A stretch of 64,000 nucleotides of DNA from an uncultured Oscillospiraceae bacterium (GCA_934630495.1 CAKTVW010000005.1:9540-73539); one strand, 5' to 3'. Shown: positions 15,296-23,754, numbered from the stretch's first letter. Made by a program: numbers and translations. Notes: a model not told the origin generated them from the letters alone.

Positions 15296-17329
15296 CTAAT
15301 TCATGGAAAACTCGCCGTGCTCCAGCAGCGCGTTCACTGCGGCGCTCAACGGTCCCGGCAGCGGCTCGTCGGAGGCGATCAGCTCGGCGGCGGCGCTCTG
15401 CGCCTGCCTGAGGACCTCCGGATCACGCAAAAGGCTTCCGACTCGAAACATCGGCAGGCCGTGCTGACGGTTTCCGAAAAAATCGCCCGGGCCGCGCAGC
15501 TTCAGGTCCTCCTCCGCAATGCGGAAGCCGTCGTTCGTGGCGCAAAGCGCCTTCAGCCGTTCGCGCGTCTCGGTATTGCGGTTATCGGAGACCAGCACAC
15601 AGTATGACTTTGCCTTTCCGCGTCCGACGCGTCCGCGAAGCTGATGAAGCTGTGACAGGCCGAAGCGATCGGCGTTTTCAATTACCATCAGCGTCGCGTT
15701 CGGCACATCCACACCGACCTCGATCACCGTGGTGGACACCAGAAGGTCGTATTCGCCCGCCGCAAAGGCCTGCATGATCGCGTCCTTCTCCGCGCCCTTC
15801 ATTTTCCCGTGCAGCAGCGCAACGCGCAGATTCGGAAACACGTTGTCGCGCAGCGTCTGCGCCCAGACCTCCGCCGCCTTCAGATCGTCCGTTTCACTTT
15901 CTTCGATGGCCGGGCAGACGATAAAGCATTGGTGTCCTTCGGCGGCCTGTCGGCGGATAAAGTCGTTCAGGCGTCTGCGGTAGCGTTCGTCGACAAGGAA
16001 CGTATCGACCGGCTCGCGGCCGGGCGGAAGCTCGTCGATCACCGACACGTCCAGATCGCCGTAGAGAAACAGCGCAAGCGTGCGCGGGATGGGCGTGGCC
16101 GACATGACCAGCAGGTGCGGCTGCTCCCCCTTGGCCAGCAGGGCCGACCGCTGGGCGACGCCGAAACGGTGCTGTTCGTCGGCAATCACCAGCCCCAGCT
16201 TGGAAAAGGCCGTCGCGTCCGTCAGCAGCGCATGCGTACCGATGGCCAGTGCGATCTGCCCATCGGCAAGCGCCTTTCGGCAATCGCGCTTTTGGGCGGG
16301 CGTCATCGAGCCGGTCAGCAGCGCACAGTGTACGCCGAGCGGCTCCAGCAGCGGCGAAAGCGTGTCAAAATGCTGCTTCGCCAAGATCTCCGTCGGCGCC
16401 ATAAAGGCCGTCTGACAGCCGTTTTGCGCAGCGCAGTAGGCCGCTGCGGCGGCGACCATTGTTTTTCCGCTTCCGACGTCGCCCTGTACCAGTCGGCTCA
16501 TCGGCCTGCCGGAGCGGAAATCGTTCAGCACATCCCGAACGGCCCGCATCTGCGCGTCCGTCAGGCGGAACGGAAGCGCCGCAAGAAACGCGTCAAGCGC
16601 CGTATTTTCCCACGGCGCGACCGGACGGACTGCGCGCTTTGCCCGCAGGATCGCCAGCGCCGCAGAAAAAACGAAAAACTCTTCAAAGATCAGGCGCTTT
16701 TTGGCGGCCTCGAGCGCTTCACCCGATGACGGAAGATGAATTTCGCGATATGCCGCAGCCGCATCGCAGAGCGCCCAGCGCGTCCTGACGGACTGCGGCA
16801 GAAGCTCCTCGACCGTGCAGCGCTGCATTGCATTCGCCACCGCCTGCATCACCATTTTGTTGGTCAGTCCGGCGGTCAGCGAATAGATCGGAACGATACA
16901 GCGCGTCAGACCGCCGCGCGCGTCGAGCGCTTCAAACAGCGGATTGACCATGGCATACCCGAGATAATCGCCGGTCACCGTCCCGTAAAAGCAATAGGTC
17001 TCTCCCCGCGTGAGACGCTGGACAGTATATTCGGCGTTAAAAAACGTCAGGTTCAGTCTCCCCGTATGATCGGCAACCGTGACCTTCGTGACATTCAGCG
17101 CACGGTTGCCGGGCTTCGGAATACGGTGCGTCAGCGGATTGCTCACGACCGAAGCCACAAAGCAGGCGGGAACATCCGCCTCCAGCGACGCAATCGGCAG
17201 AAGCTTCGTCCGGTCCTCATAGTCGCGCGGGTAAAAATGCAGCAGATCGTCCGTTGTTTCGATGCCGAGCTTCGCGAACAGCTCCGCCTTCTTCGGCCCG
17301 ATTCCCGGCAAAACGCGTATAGACTCCAC
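15296..17329 (-). CDS. recG: ATP-dependent DNA helicase RecG
   Basis: A 677-aa branch-migrating helicase for stalled forks and Holliday junctions. The N-terminal wedge (OB) domain is present (VLPGIGPKKAELFAKLGI to about 150). Helicase motifs: I GDVGSGKT (about 283-290), Ia APTEILAKQH, II DEQH (about 384-387), III SATPIPRTL, V VSTTVIEVGVDVPNA and VI QLRGRVGRG. Full length for the family. Start is a GTG with GGGAGG 7 bases upstream. Its predicted transcript begins inside the hairpin at 17358-17393. Confidence 0.95.
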   Translation of the reverse strand: MESIRVLPGIGPKKAELFAKLGIETTDDLLHFYPRDYEDRTKLLPIASLEADVPACFVASVVSNPLTHRIPKPGNRALNVTKVTVADHTGRLNLTFFNAEYTVQRLTRGETYCFYGTVTGDYLGYAMVNPLFEALDARGGLTRCIVPIYSLTAGLTNKMVMQAVANAMQRCTVEELLPQSVRTRWALCDAAAAYREIHLPSSGEALEAAKKRLIFEEFFVFSAALAILRAKRAVRPVAPWENTALDAFLAALPFRLTDAQMRAVRDVLNDFRSGRPMSRLVQGDVGSGKTMVAAAAAYCAAQNGCQTAFMAPTEILAKQHFDTLSPLLEPLGVHCALLTGSMTPAQKRDCRKALADGQIALAIGTHALLTDATAFSKLGLVIADEQHRFGVAQRSALLAKGEQPHLLVMSATPIPRTLALFLYGDLDVSVIDELPPGREPVDTFLVDERYRRRLNDFIRRQAAEGHQCFIVCPAIEESETDDLKAAEVWAQTLRDNVFPNLRVALLHGKMKGAEKDAIMQAFAAGEYDLLVSTTVIEVGVDVPNATLMVIENADRFGLSQLHQLRGRVGRGKAKSYCVLVSDNRNTETRERLKALCATNDGFRIAEEDLKLRGPGDFFGNRQHGLPMFRVGSLLRDPEVLRQAQSAAAELIASDEPLPGPLSAAVNALLEHGEFSMN

Positions 17330-17357
17330 TTTGGCACCTCCCGATCATATTTTTATA

Positions 17358-17393
17358 GGAAGCTCTGATTAAATCAACAAGGTCAGAGCTTCC
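17358..17393 (-). repeat. Stem-loop at the 5' end of the recG transcript
   Basis: GGAAGCTCTGA and TCAGAGCTTCC form a perfect 11-bp stem over a 14-base loop. It starts about 4 bases after the -10 box, so it would be the very 5' end of the mRNA. The loop and 3' arm match the exonuclease leader hairpin at 29409-29445. Confidence 0.6.
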
Positions 17394-17396
17394 TTT

Positions 17397-17425
17397 ATTA
17401 TAATCGATTCCTGCGGGAATCACAA
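17397..17425 (-). promoter_or_regulatory. Promoter of recG
   Basis: TTGTGA, 17 bases, TATAAT on the minus strand. Confidence 0.75.
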
Positions 17426-17462
17426 GCAAAAAGAAATGCGCGGCCCTGCGCCGCGCCGCCCG

Positions 17463-17498
17463 AAAAAAGCAAAAGCCTGACGGAAAGCTCCGTCAGGC
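17463..17498 (-). terminator. Terminator of rpsT
   Basis: GCCTGACGG and CCGTCAGGC stem followed on the minus strand by TTTTGCTTTTTT. Confidence 0.85.
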
Positions 17499-17516
17499 GG
17501 AATAATCCAATTTTGC

Positions 17517-17780
17517 TTACGCCATTGCGTTCATCTTGAGCGTCATGCTGCTCTTCTTGCGGGCGGCGTTGTTCTTGTGAAGGATTCCCTTGTTCACGGC
17601 CTTGTCAACAGCGACGACGGCTGCGGTGTAAGCAGCGCCTGCCTGGGCCTTGTCACCGGCGGCAACAGCGGCGTCGAACTTCTTGATGGTGGTCTTCAGA
17701 GCGGACTTTTCCATCTTGTTCTTTTCGTTGGCAGCGCGGGACAGAGAGACTCTCTTCTTCGCGGACTTGATGTTGGGCAT
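17517..17780 (-). CDS. rpsT: 30S ribosomal protein S20
   Basis: An 87-aa basic helical protein of the small subunit. The N-terminus MPNIKSAKKRVSLSRAANEK, and LHKNNAARKKSSMTLKMN near the end, are typical of S20, which binds 16S rRNA near helices 9 and 44. GGAGG stands upstream of the ATG. It is transcribed alone, with its own promoter (17845-17873) and terminator, and is divergent from gpr. Pairing of rpsT with gpr is common in spore-formers. Confidence 0.95.
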   Translation of the reverse strand: MPNIKSAKKRVSLSRAANEKNKMEKSALKTTIKKFDAAVAAGDKAQAGAAYTAAVVAVDKAVNKGILHKNNAARKKSSMTLKMNAMA

Positions 17781-17844
17781 GAATTTGCACCTCCTCTGAT
17801 GGGCATTTATCCAAGATCCATGATTTCACTTCATGCAGTAATAC

Positions 17845-17873
17845 ATTATACAGATTAGACATGCCAAAATCAA
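17845..17873 (-). promoter_or_regulatory. Promoter of rpsT
   Basis: TTGATT, 17 bases, TATAAT on the minus strand; a 65-base leader follows. Confidence 0.75.
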
Positions 17874-17950
17874 TAGTTTTTTTAAGAAAATTGAAATTTT
17901 TTTCGAAAACGGCAAAGACTATTCAAAAATCGGGAGGAGACGGTCAGAAA

Positions 17951-18802
17951 ATGACGATCAGAACGGACCTTGCGGTGGAAGCCAAGGCATTATGGGAGCA
18001 GTCGGCACGGAAAACTACGAAGCTGGAGGGAGTCCGCGCCGCCGAGAGAACGCGCGACGGCACGGAGATCACACAGGTGGACATTCTCGACGAGCGCGGG
18101 CGCAAGGCCTTGGGGAAGCCCGTCGGAACGTATGTCACGCTGGAGCTTCCGCGCTATGACCGCGACGTGCGGAAGCCCGCGCAGACACTCGGCGCGGAGC
18201 TGCGGGAGCTGCTTGCACCCGCCGGAGACGGTTGTGTCCTCGTTGCAGGGCTTGGAAATCTCTCGGTCACACCCGACGCCCTCGGCCCGCTGACCGTCTC
18301 ACAGCTTTTTCTGACGCGGCATCTGATTGCGGGGCTTCCGGCGCAGTTCGGGCAGTGCCGCTCCGTCTGCGCGGTCGCCCCGGGCGTTCTGGCAACGACC
18401 GGGATCGAAACACTGGAGCTTGTCAAAGGCGCCGTCTCGCATGTCCGTCCGCAATGCGTGATCGCCGTCGACGCGCTTGCCGCAGGGAGCATGGAGCGGC
18501 TCTGCCGCACCGTGCAGTTTTCAAACACGGGGCTGATCCCCGGCTCGGGCGTCGGAAATCGGCGGGCGGCGTTCGACCGCGAAAGCCTCGGCATTCCTGT
18601 TTATTCTCTGGGCGTGCCGACGGTCGTCGACGCGTCCGCCCTCTGCGAACAGGCGCAGGAGCAGATGATCGTCACGCCGCGCGACATCGACGCGCAGGTA
18701 CGCTATCTCAGCCGCGTCCTCGCGGGCGGTCTGAACCTTGCGCTCCACCCCGATCTCGACTATGAGGATTTTGTACAATTCGTTCCGAATACGGCGATTT
18801 GA
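17951..18802 (+). CDS. gpr: Spore germination protease GPR (peptidase A25)
   Basis: A 283-aa protease that degrades small acid-soluble proteins when spores germinate. Conserved segments: RTDLAVEAKALW, LVAGLGNLSVTPDALGP, GVLATTGIET, IAVDALAAGSMERLCRTVQ and SGVGNRR. In Bacillus the zymogen carries a short propeptide before RTDLA. Here the ATG at 17951 leaves only MTI in front of it, so either the propeptide is absent or a start further upstream is used; the frame is open to 17861 but without an SD. The SD for 17951 is GGGAGGAG. A forespore-type promoter is expected, but I could not place one with confidence. Confidence 0.92.
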   Translation: MTIRTDLAVEAKALWEQSARKTTKLEGVRAAERTRDGTEITQVDILDERGRKALGKPVGTYVTLELPRYDRDVRKPAQTLGAELRELLAPAGDGCVLVAGLGNLSVTPDALGPLTVSQLFLTRHLIAGLPAQFGQCRSVCAVAPGVLATTGIETLELVKGAVSHVRPQCVIAVDALAAGSMERLCRTVQFSNTGLIPGSGVGNRRAAFDRESLGIPVYSLGVPTVVDASALCEQAQEQMIVTPRDIDAQVRYLSRVLAGGLNLALHPDLDYEDFVQFVPNTAI

Positions 18803-19118
18803 ATTATGTCAACCGAGCATTCATGCAATACAGCTCCGCTGCAAACAGGGCGCTGTGCAAAAACCTGTGCAAAATGTGCACAACTCTTGAAAAAGCAAGG
18901 GATTCCATTTCGATTGCCGTTTGCACGTCCTGTGTATTGCCTGAATATTTCGATGCATAACCGCCGAAAAAACGGTTTCAATAACTGCCTCTGCGCAGCT
19001 ATAAACTCATATTATGTAAACCGTTTTGCCTGTTTTTTCGTCGAAAAAATCCGAATTATTTCATTTATGGACGAATCTTGTATGTTGTTTAACGTGTTTT
19101 CACTCGCTGTGCAAAAAC
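18803..19118. other. Gene-free region after gpr
   Basis: About 316 bases with no gene I can support. It holds an inverted pair AAAACGGTTT (18969-18978) and AAACCGTTTT (19018-19027) followed by CTGTTTTTTCG, which could terminate gpr, and a short palindrome TTTTTTCGTCGAAAAAA (19032-19048). Confidence 0.5.
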
Positions 19119-19146
19119 GGCCGTTCGTCGAATTGACGAACGGCCT
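19119..19146. repeat. Terminator-like palindrome, left copy (flank of element copy 3)
   Basis: GGCCGTTCGTC and GACGAACGGCC over a 5-base loop. The same 28 bases recur at 19401-19428. It is preceded by CAAAAAC, so on the minus strand it is followed by GTTTTTG, as in an intrinsic terminator of the feo operon. Confidence 0.85.
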
Positions 19147-19400
19147 CAGCGTGTCGAAAAACCCTTTTCGGCACGCTGGCAGACTGTTAAAAAGTTCGGA
19201 AGACAAGCAACTCACGCCCGTCGGCGTACATAGGTACGGTAGGGCGTGAGTTGCGCAGTAAGTCAAAATTCTTGCGGAGCAAGCGAATTTTCACATTATA
19301 AAGTTTGGAATATCCCGTTTTTTCGAATCAAAACTTAGATAGTGAAAATCTTTTAAAATGTTAGCCGATTTTGACGATTACGGACTTTTTTGACAGTCTG
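19147..19400 (+). mobile_element. MITE-like terminator-targeting element, copy 3
   Basis: 254 bp, almost the same as copy 2. The 32-bp hairpin is at 19147-19178 and the core at 19180-19400, bounded by CAGACTGTTAAAAAGTTCGG and the inverted CGGACTTTTTTGACAGTCTG. The internal inverted repeat GCAACTCACGCCC / GGGCGTGAGTTGC is intact. Its right end supplies the stop codon of the feo-associated gene that enters it on the minus strand. Confidence 0.87.
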
Positions 19401-19599
19401 GGCCGTTCGTCGAATTGACGAACGGCCTTGTTTCATCCTTTTCCCTGTTTGGGATCATTTTTTGACAGCATCCGTGTTTTGGGCAGTCTGCACATCCGCA
19501 GGCGCCGCAGCCGTTTTTCCGCTTTCGGAGCAGGAAAACGATCGAAACGGTCAGCCACACTCCCACTGCGGCCAGAAGCAGGATCGACAGTCGATCCAT
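19378..19599 (-). CDS. FeoB-associated Cys-rich membrane protein
   Basis: A 73-aa reading frame: one N-terminal membrane helix (LSILLLAAVGVWLTVSIVFLL), a basic stretch, then a cysteine cluster CGACGCADCPKHGCC, the hallmark of the small proteins encoded after feoB in Firmicutes. Their role in Fe(II) uptake is not established. The last 16 or so codons (TRPFVNSTNG onward) are encoded by the palindrome at 19401-19428 and by the end of element copy 3, which provides the TAA stop at 19378. Start at 19599, 5 bases after the feoB stop. Confidence 0.75.
   Translation of the reverse strand: MDRLSILLLAAVGVWLTVSIVFLLRKRKNGCGACGCADCPKHGCCQKMIPNREKDETRPFVNSTNGPDCQKSP
19401..19428. repeat. Terminator-like palindrome, right copy (flank of element copy 3)
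   Basis: Exact 28-base duplicate of 19119-19146. It lies inside the 3' coding end of the Cys-rich protein. Confidence 0.85.
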
Positions 19600-19603
19600 C
19601 GGC

Positions 19604-21610
19604 CTACACCAAAAGTCCGGCGATCAGATAGACCAGCGCCGCGACGAGCCACGCAACAACGCACTGGAACACCGCAACAAATACACCGCGCCACTTGCCG
19701 CCCAGCTCGCGGCTGATCGCGGCGATTGCGGCAACGCACGGCGTATACAGCAGCGTGAAAGCCAAAAAGCTGACCGCCGAGGCCGTCGTGAACATTCCCG
19801 AAAGGCCCGCGCTGAGGTTCTCCATTCCCGTCCCGGTCAGGATGCCCAGCGTGCTGACGACGGCCTCCTTCGCGGTAAAGCCCGTAATGAGGGCGGTCGT
19901 GATACGCCAGTCGTCAAAGCCCAGCGGGCGGAAGATCGGAGAGAGGAATCTTCCGGCCGCTGCCAGAAGACTTAGGGAGCTGTCCGTAACGAAATTCAGG
20001 CGCATATCGAAGGATTCGAGGAACCAGATCACCAGCGTCGCTACAAAAATAACCGTAAACGCCCGCTGCAGGAAGTCTCTTGCCTTGTCCCACAACAGCA
20101 TCGCCACACTCCTTGCCGACGGCATCCGGTAGTTCGGCAGCTCCATCACGAACGGCACGGGATTGCCGCGAAACACCGTTTTATTGAGCAGCAGCGAGAT
20201 CAGTACGCCCACGACCATGCCGCCGAAATAGAGCAGTCCCATTGTCAGCGCGGCATATTTCGGAAAAAACGCTGCGGAGAACACCGCGTAGATCGGGATC
20301 TTCGCCGAGCAGGACATGAACGGTGTCAGCAGGATCGTCAGGCGGCGGTCGCGGGCAGACGGCAGTGTACGCGTCGCCATGACGGCGGGCACCGTACAGC
20401 CGAAGCCGATGAGCATGGGCACAAAGCTCCGCCCCGAAAGTCCGATGCGCCGCAGCAGCTTATCCATTACAAACGCCACGCGCGCCATATAGCCCGTGTC
20501 CTCCAAAATGGACAGGAAGAAAAACATAACGACAATAATAGGCAGAAAGCTCACCACACTGCCCACGCCCGCAAAAATACCGTCGATAATGAGACTATGT
20601 ACGACCGGATTGATCCCATAGGCGGTCAGGCCCGCATCAACAAGTGCGCTGAGGCGGTCGATGCCCATTGCCAGAAGATCCTGAAGCGCCGCGCCGACGA
20701 CATCAAACGTCAGCCAGAAGATCAGCAGCATAATGCCGATAAACAGCGGGATCGCCGCGTATTTGTTCGTCAGCACACGGTCGATCCGGATGCTGCGCAG
20801 ATGCTCCTTGCTCTCCCTGCATTTCACGACGGTCTTTGCGCAGAGCCGCTCGATATAATCGTAGCGCATCGAGGCGATCGCGGCATTGCGGTCAAGGCCG
20901 CCCTCCTCCTCCATCTGGACAATGCTGTGCTCGAGCAGCTCCCGTTCGTTCTGATCGATGGCGAGGCGGGAAATGATGTCCTCGTCCCCCTCGATCATCT
21001 TCGTCGCGGCAAAACGCCGCGCGATCCCCGCGTTGCGGGCATGGTCCTCGATCTGGTGCGACACCGCGTGGATGCAGCGGTGAACGGGTCCGTCGCCGCA
21101 GAAATCAACGCGTTCGGGAAGCCGTTTTTCCTTCGCGGTCTTTACGGCGGAATCGATCAGCTCGTCGATGCCCTCATTCTTGACCGCCGAGATCGGGACG
21201 ACCGGGATGCCAAGCTCCTGCGACATTTTCGCAACGTCGATCGTCCCGCCGTTACCGCGCACCTCGTCCATCATGTTCAGCGCCAGCACCATCGGGACCT
21301 GCATCTCCAGAAGCTGCAGCGTCAGATAGAGGTTGCGCTCGATATTGGTCGCGTCGACGATATTGATGATCCCGTCCGGGTGCTCGTCGAGGATAAAGTC
21401 GCGCGTGACGATCTCCTCACCCGTATACGGGCGCATGGAGTAAATGCCGGGGAGGTCCGCGACCTCGCAGTTTTTATGCCCGCGCAGCATTCCCGTTTTG
21501 CTGTCAACGGTCACGCCCGGGAAATTGCCGACATGCTGATTGGAGCCTGTAAGCTGATTGAACAGCGTCGTTTTCCCGCAGTTTTGGTTGCCGACCAGTG
21601 CGAACATCAT
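19604..21610 (-). CDS. feoB: Ferrous iron transporter FeoB
   Basis: A 668-aa inner-membrane Fe(II) transporter with an N-terminal GTPase. G1 is GNQNCGKTTLFNQLTG (about 7-22), the G2/G3 region is NFPGVTVDSKTG and DLPGIYS, and G4 is LNMMDE. A helical linker follows, then two Gate-type repeats with about eight membrane helices, including GFGCTVPAVMATRTL and GFTAKEAVVSTLG. Length is normal. The ATG overlaps the feoA stop by 4 bases, indicating translational coupling. Confidence 0.95.
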   Translation of the reverse strand: MMFALVGNQNCGKTTLFNQLTGSNQHVGNFPGVTVDSKTGMLRGHKNCEVADLPGIYSMRPYTGEEIVTRDFILDEHPDGIINIVDATNIERNLYLTLQLLEMQVPMVLALNMMDEVRGNGGTIDVAKMSQELGIPVVPISAVKNEGIDELIDSAVKTAKEKRLPERVDFCGDGPVHRCIHAVSHQIEDHARNAGIARRFAATKMIEGDEDIISRLAIDQNERELLEHSIVQMEEEGGLDRNAAIASMRYDYIERLCAKTVVKCRESKEHLRSIRIDRVLTNKYAAIPLFIGIMLLIFWLTFDVVGAALQDLLAMGIDRLSALVDAGLTAYGINPVVHSLIIDGIFAGVGSVVSFLPIIVVMFFFLSILEDTGYMARVAFVMDKLLRRIGLSGRSFVPMLIGFGCTVPAVMATRTLPSARDRRLTILLTPFMSCSAKIPIYAVFSAAFFPKYAALTMGLLYFGGMVVGVLISLLLNKTVFRGNPVPFVMELPNYRMPSARSVAMLLWDKARDFLQRAFTVIFVATLVIWFLESFDMRLNFVTDSSLSLLAAAGRFLSPIFRPLGFDDWRITTALITGFTAKEAVVSTLGILTGTGMENLSAGLSGMFTTASAVSFLAFTLLYTPCVAAIAAISRELGGKWRGVFVAVFQCVVAWLVAALVYLIAGLLV

Positions 21611-21843
21611 GTGTCCTTCACCTCCGGCAAAATCTCGATACGTGCCGCGTCGTCCAGGCGAAGCGTCAGCTCATAGCCACGCAGACGGATCTCCATCGGA
21701 TCGCCCATCGGCGCGATCTTTTGGACCGTCACGCGCGTGTTGGGGATCAGCCCCATGTCCAGCAGACGGCAGCGCAGGCTCCCCTCGCCGCCGACCGCCG
21801 TTATCATACCGCTGCGGCCGACGGGCAGCTCCTTCAATGTCAT
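21607..21843 (-). CDS. feoA: Ferrous iron transport accessory protein FeoA
   Basis: A 78-aa SH3-like protein that assists FeoB. The FeoA pattern is clear: LKELPVGRSGMITAVGG, LRCRLLDMGLIPNTRVTV, and RLRGYELTLRLDDAARI. It is first gene of feoA-feoB-Cys-rich protein, with a strong promoter and a palindrome in the leader that suggests metal-dependent repression. Confidence 0.95.
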   Translation of the reverse strand: MTLKELPVGRSGMITAVGGEGSLRCRLLDMGLIPNTRVTVQKIAPMGDPMEIRLRGYELTLRLDDAARIEILPEVKDT

Positions 21844-21855
21844 CCCATCACTCCC

Positions 21856-21875
21856 AAGTTAGCTATCATTAACTT
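21856..21875 (-). promoter_or_regulatory. Probable metal-regulator operator of the feo operon
   Basis: AAGTTA and TAACTT arms spaced by 8 bases, between the -10 box and the feoA start. A DtxR- or Fur-type repressor is the natural candidate; the half-sites do not decide which. Confidence 0.5.
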
Positions 21876-21882
21876 TATCGTC

Positions 21883-21911
21883 AGTATAGCACGGCCGTCG
21901 ACCGCTGTCAA
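21883..21911 (-). promoter_or_regulatory. Promoter of the feo operon
   Basis: TTGACA, 17 bases, TATACT on the minus strand, near consensus. Confidence 0.85.
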
Positions 21912-21970
21912 CAAAAAGTCGGCGATCCCAAGACTCTTCGGCAGCATCTGCGGCGGGTGAGAAATAACTC

Positions 21971-21998
21971 TTGTTTTCCGCCCGATTTGCGATATAAT
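21971..21998 (+). promoter_or_regulatory. Promoter of the membrane protein/ruvX operon
   Basis: TTGTTT, 16 bases, TATAAT. The transcript has a leader of roughly 85 bases before the ATG at 22089, containing a CTATCG...CGATAG pairing; no known riboswitch was recognised. Confidence 0.65.
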
Positions 21999-22088
21999 AG
22001 CAGAGGATCATTCCCTATCGTAAAGAAGCCGCCCGTATATCCTATCGGCCGCGTGGACGCGATAGCACACAAGAAGGGAGTTCATTTC

Positions 22089-22871
22089 ATGAAAAATCAG
22101 TATGTCCGGCGGCTGTGCCGCGCCGCGCTGCTGCTGGCAGTCTGCATTGCGATCCAGTTTTTGAAGAACACCTCCGTTTATATCACCGGCCCGGTCGTCA
22201 ACGCCGCGCTGATTCTTACCGTACTGGCCTGCGGCTATCCGGAAGCGGCCGCGCTCAGCGTTATTACGCCGCTGACCTCCTGGTGGATCACCGGTAATCC
22301 CGTTATGAGCGCTTTCCCAGCCATTGTCCCGTGCATCATGGTCGGCAACCTGCTGCTCGTCTCCGCCGTCTGGCTGCTTGCCCGCTGGCTGGACACCCGT
22401 ATGCCGAAGACCGAGCGTCTGCATTTTAACGACCCACGCTTCCGTCAGGTGCTTATCGCCGCGCTGGTCGCCTGCGTGCTCTGGGCCGCCGCCTGTTTGG
22501 CATTTCTCTCCTCGCTCTCCTCTGCGCTGCTGCTGGAAAAGACCTCTCCGCTCGCCGTCGTTATGCTGATCTCCGTGGCGGGCGCATTCGCGGTGTTTGC
22601 CTGCCTGTGGATGCTCATTTCGCGCTTTCCCGAAACATGGACGCTGATCGCGGGCATGGTCCTCGGTGCCGTCGTTAAGGCGCTGTTCATGTGGCTGATC
22701 ATTTCGCGCCTCATTCTCTCCGGAACGGGCGCTTCCAAGCTGTCCGAGGCCGCGCTTTCCACCGCACGCGCCAATTTCTCCATCGTTCAGCTTCTGACCG
22801 CTCTGCTCGGCTCGCTGCTCGCTTTCCTGATCTGGCTGCCGCTGAAAAAGGCGCTTCGGAAGGGAGCATGA
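22089..22871 (+). CDS. Six-helix membrane protein, possible ECF-type S component
   Basis: A 260-aa hydrophobic protein with about six membrane helices. The layout and segments NTSVYITGPVVNAALIL and SWWITGNPVMSAFPAIVPCIMVGN resemble predicted substrate-binding (S) subunits of ECF vitamin transporters in Clostridia, but I cannot assign a ligand, and no ECF ATPase is nearby. Start at 22089 with AAGGGAG upstream. It ends one base before ruvX and is surely co-transcribed. Confidence 0.55.
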   Translation: MKNQYVRRLCRAALLLAVCIAIQFLKNTSVYITGPVVNAALILTVLACGYPEAAALSVITPLTSWWITGNPVMSAFPAIVPCIMVGNLLLVSAVWLLARWLDTRMPKTERLHFNDPRFRQVLIAALVACVLWAAACLAFLSSLSSALLLEKTSPLAVVMLISVAGAFAVFACLWMLISRFPETWTLIAGMVLGAVVKALFMWLIISRLILSGTGASKLSEAALSTARANFSIVQLLTALLGSLLAFLIWLPLKKALRKGA

Positions 22872-22872
22872 C

Positions 22873-23286
22873 ATGCGGGTCCTTGCCATTGACTACGGCG
22901 ATGCCCGCACGGGCATCGCGATCTCCGACGCGCTGGGCATGATCGTCGGCCAGACGACGGTCATTCACAGCCGGAATCCGCAGAAAACGGCGCAGGAGAT
23001 CGCCGCCTTGATGCATCAGAGCGGCGCGGAACGGCTGGTCATGGGCTTTCCGCGCAATATGGACGGCTCGGAAGGGCCGCGCGCGGAGCTTTACCGTGAA
23101 TTTGCCGCGCTGGTCGGCGAAGTCTGCAACACGGAGGTCGTGCTGTGGGACGAACGCCGCACCACCGTAGAGGCGCATCAGATCCTGTCCGACTGCAACT
23201 ATCACGGCAAGCGGCGGAAAAACACCGTTGATGCCGTCGCCGCCTCTCTGATCTTGGAGGGATATCTGGCATTTCTAAGGCGTTAA
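22873..23286 (+). CDS. ruvX: Putative pre-16S rRNA nuclease YqgF/RuvX
   Basis: A 137-aa RNase H-fold protein of the YqgF family, involved in maturation of the 16S rRNA 5' end and long annotated as a Holliday junction resolvase homologue. The first acidic motif is LAIDYGDARTGIAISD, the second is the Glu region of VVLWDERRTTVEAH, and the third is the Asp of KNTVDAVAASLIL. MGFPRNMDGSEG is the family loop. Length is typical. Confidence 0.92.
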   Translation: MRVLAIDYGDARTGIAISDALGMIVGQTTVIHSRNPQKTAQEIAALMHQSGAERLVMGFPRNMDGSEGPRAELYREFAALVGEVCNTEVVLWDERRTTVEAHQILSDCNYHGKRRKNTVDAVAASLILEGYLAFLRR

Positions 23287-23369
23287 ATTCAAAATTTTGC
23301 GTCAATACGCGTATACGGCCGCAGCTTTCCCGCACTTAGCCGAAAGGAAAGCGGACCTGCATAAACCAA

Positions 23370-23403
23370 ACCGACCGCACCGGTTTTCCCCGGTGCGGTC
23401 GGT
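23370..23403. terminator. Terminator palindrome, first copy (left flank of XRE/SHOCT segment)
   Basis: A 14-bp stem (ACCGACCGCACCGG) with a 6-base loop between converging ruvX and the XRE gene. Its inner 28 bases (23373-23400) are identical to 24524-24551. Confidence 0.8.
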
Positions 23404-23407
23404 TATC

Positions 23408-23707
23408 TTATTTCTGACTTCTCTGCCCCACGGCGGAGCGGAGGTCATCGATGAGAAGGGCGATATGGGCGACGGCGGCTTCGGGCAGGCCGTCTACGTT
23501 CAGGCGCGCGGCGTCCTCGCGACCGAGCAGATAGTCCGTCGTCACACCGAAGGTGTCGGCCAGCCGGACGAGCATCTCGATCGAGGGCTGGATGTTGTCG
23601 TTCTCCCAATTTGAAACCGCCTGCTTCGACACGCCGAGCTTTTTCGCCAGCGTGACCTGCGTATACCCATGCGCAACGCGCATCTCAAGAATCCGTTTTC
23701 GCAGCAA
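23408..23707 (-). CDS. XRE-family helix-turn-helix regulator
   Basis: A 99-aa Cro/CI-like DNA-binding protein. The HTH spans about 5-60 (RILEMRVAHGYTQVTLAKKLGVSKQAVSNWE, then PSIEMLVRLADTFGVTTDYLLG). The remaining 35 residues form a short tail. A TTG start at 23707 follows GGAGG. It is divergent from the PH/SHOCT-like gene, and the shared 141-base region contains direct repeats ATACTA (23735-23740 and 23769-23774), so it may repress both. Confidence 0.85.
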   Translation of the reverse strand: MLRKRILEMRVAHGYTQVTLAKKLGVSKQAVSNWENDNIQPSIEMLVRLADTFGVTTDYLLGREDAARLNVDGLPEAAVAHIALLIDDLRSAVGQRSQK

Positions 23708-23754
23708 ACCCTTCGCCTCCTGTAAATAATTACGATACTATTATCAATTAAATA

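Noticed and set aside
18806..19249. 147-codon frame after gpr, Cys-rich at its start
   Set aside because: No ribosome-binding site, and it continues into the palindrome and element copy 3, so most of it is repeat sequence.
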